A DNA stretch of 5,516 bases, taken from Candidatus Sericytochromatia bacterium (GTDB taxonomy: Bacteria > Cyanobacteriota > Sericytochromatia > UBA7694). The stretch lies in assembly GCA_913773825.1 (NCBI GenBank), contig CAJYHH010000978.1:1-5516 (forward strand). The letters run 5' to 3'. The notes under the pieces are model-generated. The model was not told the origin of the DNA. It worked only from the letters and a program-made list of their open reading frames with translations, and made no database searches. The position numbers were made by a program, and so were the translations under genes. Below are positions 5,252 to 5,516 of this stretch, piece after piece (within the stretch, counting starts at the first letter, position 1; the number at the start of each line of letters is the position of its first letter).

Positions 5252-5273
5252 ATTCCGGCCTCCGAGCCGGAAT
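5252..5273. repeat. REP-like intergenic hairpin
   Basis: ATTCCGGC and GCCGGAAT form an 8-bp perfect stem around a 6-base loop, in the context GTCATTCCGGC ... GCCGGAATCT. This matches the general pattern (TCATTCC-GC ... GC-GGAATC) of short palindromes scattered through the intergenic DNA of many proteobacteria. No T-run follows on either strand. It lies upstream of the proposed bestrophin promoter. Confidence 0.6.
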
Positions 5274-5330
5274 CTAAATAGCCTGATGTGTTCTTTAAAG
5301 TAAAAATCCACTGAGTCTACTAATACTCAA

Positions 5331-5450
5331 AGGCCCTACTAAAAGCCCAAATTCCTGAATCAGGCCCCCTTTGATAAAAAGTCTCGTCAGCAAAGCCAGC
5401 CGCCAAAAATGTTTATTTTAAGCAAACAAGGGCTTAAGTGAATAGGGCCT
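5331..5450. repeat. Nested inverted repeat of about 120 bp
   Basis: The outer arms are AGGCCCTA (5331-5338) and TAGGGCCT (5443-5450). Inner arms AAGCCC (5343-5348) and GGGCTT (5430-5435) sit at matching depth, separated from the outer stem by 4 and 7 bases. Inside is a small palindrome, CCTGAATCAGG. It could be the ends of a tiny MITE-like element or the closing stem of a structured RNA, and either is uncertain. Confidence 0.4.
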
Positions 5451-5516
5451 GCTCTGAAATGACTGATCATGCCAACTACAGCTAAAAGCCCAACGATCAA
5501 CATAGAGTAAGCCTTG

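Larger units (their letters stand above)
5163..5516. other. Intergenic region upstream of the bestrophin gene
   Basis: No convincing gene is visible in these 354 bases. They hold the bestrophin ribosome binding site and candidate promoter, the REP-like hairpin, the nested inverted repeat, and a 12-bp direct repeat CTAAAAGCCCAA (5339-5350 and 5482-5493). On the minus strand a hydrophobic 38-residue frame (ATG 5503 to TGA 5389-5387, starting MLIVGLLAVVGM) has an AAGG upstream, but its later half looks random and crosses the inverted repeat, so it is not called. Confidence 0.6.

Noticed and set aside
5387..5503. 38-residue hydrophobic minus-strand frame (MLIVGLLAVVGM...)
   Set aside because: It has a plausible AAGG upstream, but only the first 14 residues look membrane-like, the remainder crosses the inverted repeat, and no family is recognised. 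It could also be the tail of a gene running in from the right edge.
1..5516. tRNA, rRNA, CRISPR, insertion sequence or phage attachment site
   Set aside because: No cloverleaf with T-loop signature, no regularly spaced repeats, no transposase or integrase frame, and no long terminal inverted repeats were seen on either strand.

Overview
The window looks like chromosome of a Gram-negative bacterium, most likely a gammaproteobacterium of moderate GC content. The signs are a small outer-membrane beta-barrel with a terminal Phe, a PhoP/PhoQ-like two-component pair with a periplasmic sensor domain, Shine-Dalgarno sites of the AAGGAG type, and a REP-like hairpin of a kind common in proteobacterial intergenic DNA. 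The genus cannot be named from the sequence.

Layout from left to right. (1) The C-terminal end of an unrecognised plus-strand gene stops at 152. (2) A minus-strand gene (204 to about 668-692) encodes a small outer-membrane beta-barrel protein. Its 5' end is abnormal: the reading frame continues upstream through a good signal peptide but has no ATG, GTG or TTG there. (3) A divergent intergenic region (about 693-1100) holds a perfect 12-bp tandem duplication and a PhoP/OmpR-type direct repeat just upstream of the next gene. (4) A tightly packed plus-strand operon (1101-4107) encodes a four-helix membrane protein with an Asp/His-rich tail, a protein with a PepSY domain (probably two), an OmpR-family response regulator and a PhoQ-like sensor kinase. 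(5) A perfect 14-bp-stem hairpin lies between convergent genes. (6) A minus-strand bestrophin-family (YneE-type) anion channel gene occupies 4230-5162. (7) A 354-bp end region has no convincing gene but contains a REP-like hairpin and a nested inverted repeat.

The central idea is that 1101-4107 is one signalling module. The membrane protein and the PepSY protein would sit with a periplasmic sensor kinase, and the response regulator probably controls its own operon through the repeat at 1041-1057. The membrane protein frame and the PepSY frame overlap by 167 bp in different frames. A run of eight A's at 1711-1718 is positioned so that loss of one base would fuse them into one 339-residue protein. 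The predicted topology of the membrane protein puts its C-terminus in the periplasm, where PepSY domains normally work, whereas the PepSY frame read alone has no signal peptide. This makes a frameshift, slippage or fusion the most interesting question here. The kinase also has an unusual H-box (Arg in place of the usual Thr/Asn four residues after the His), which suggests altered phosphatase behaviour.
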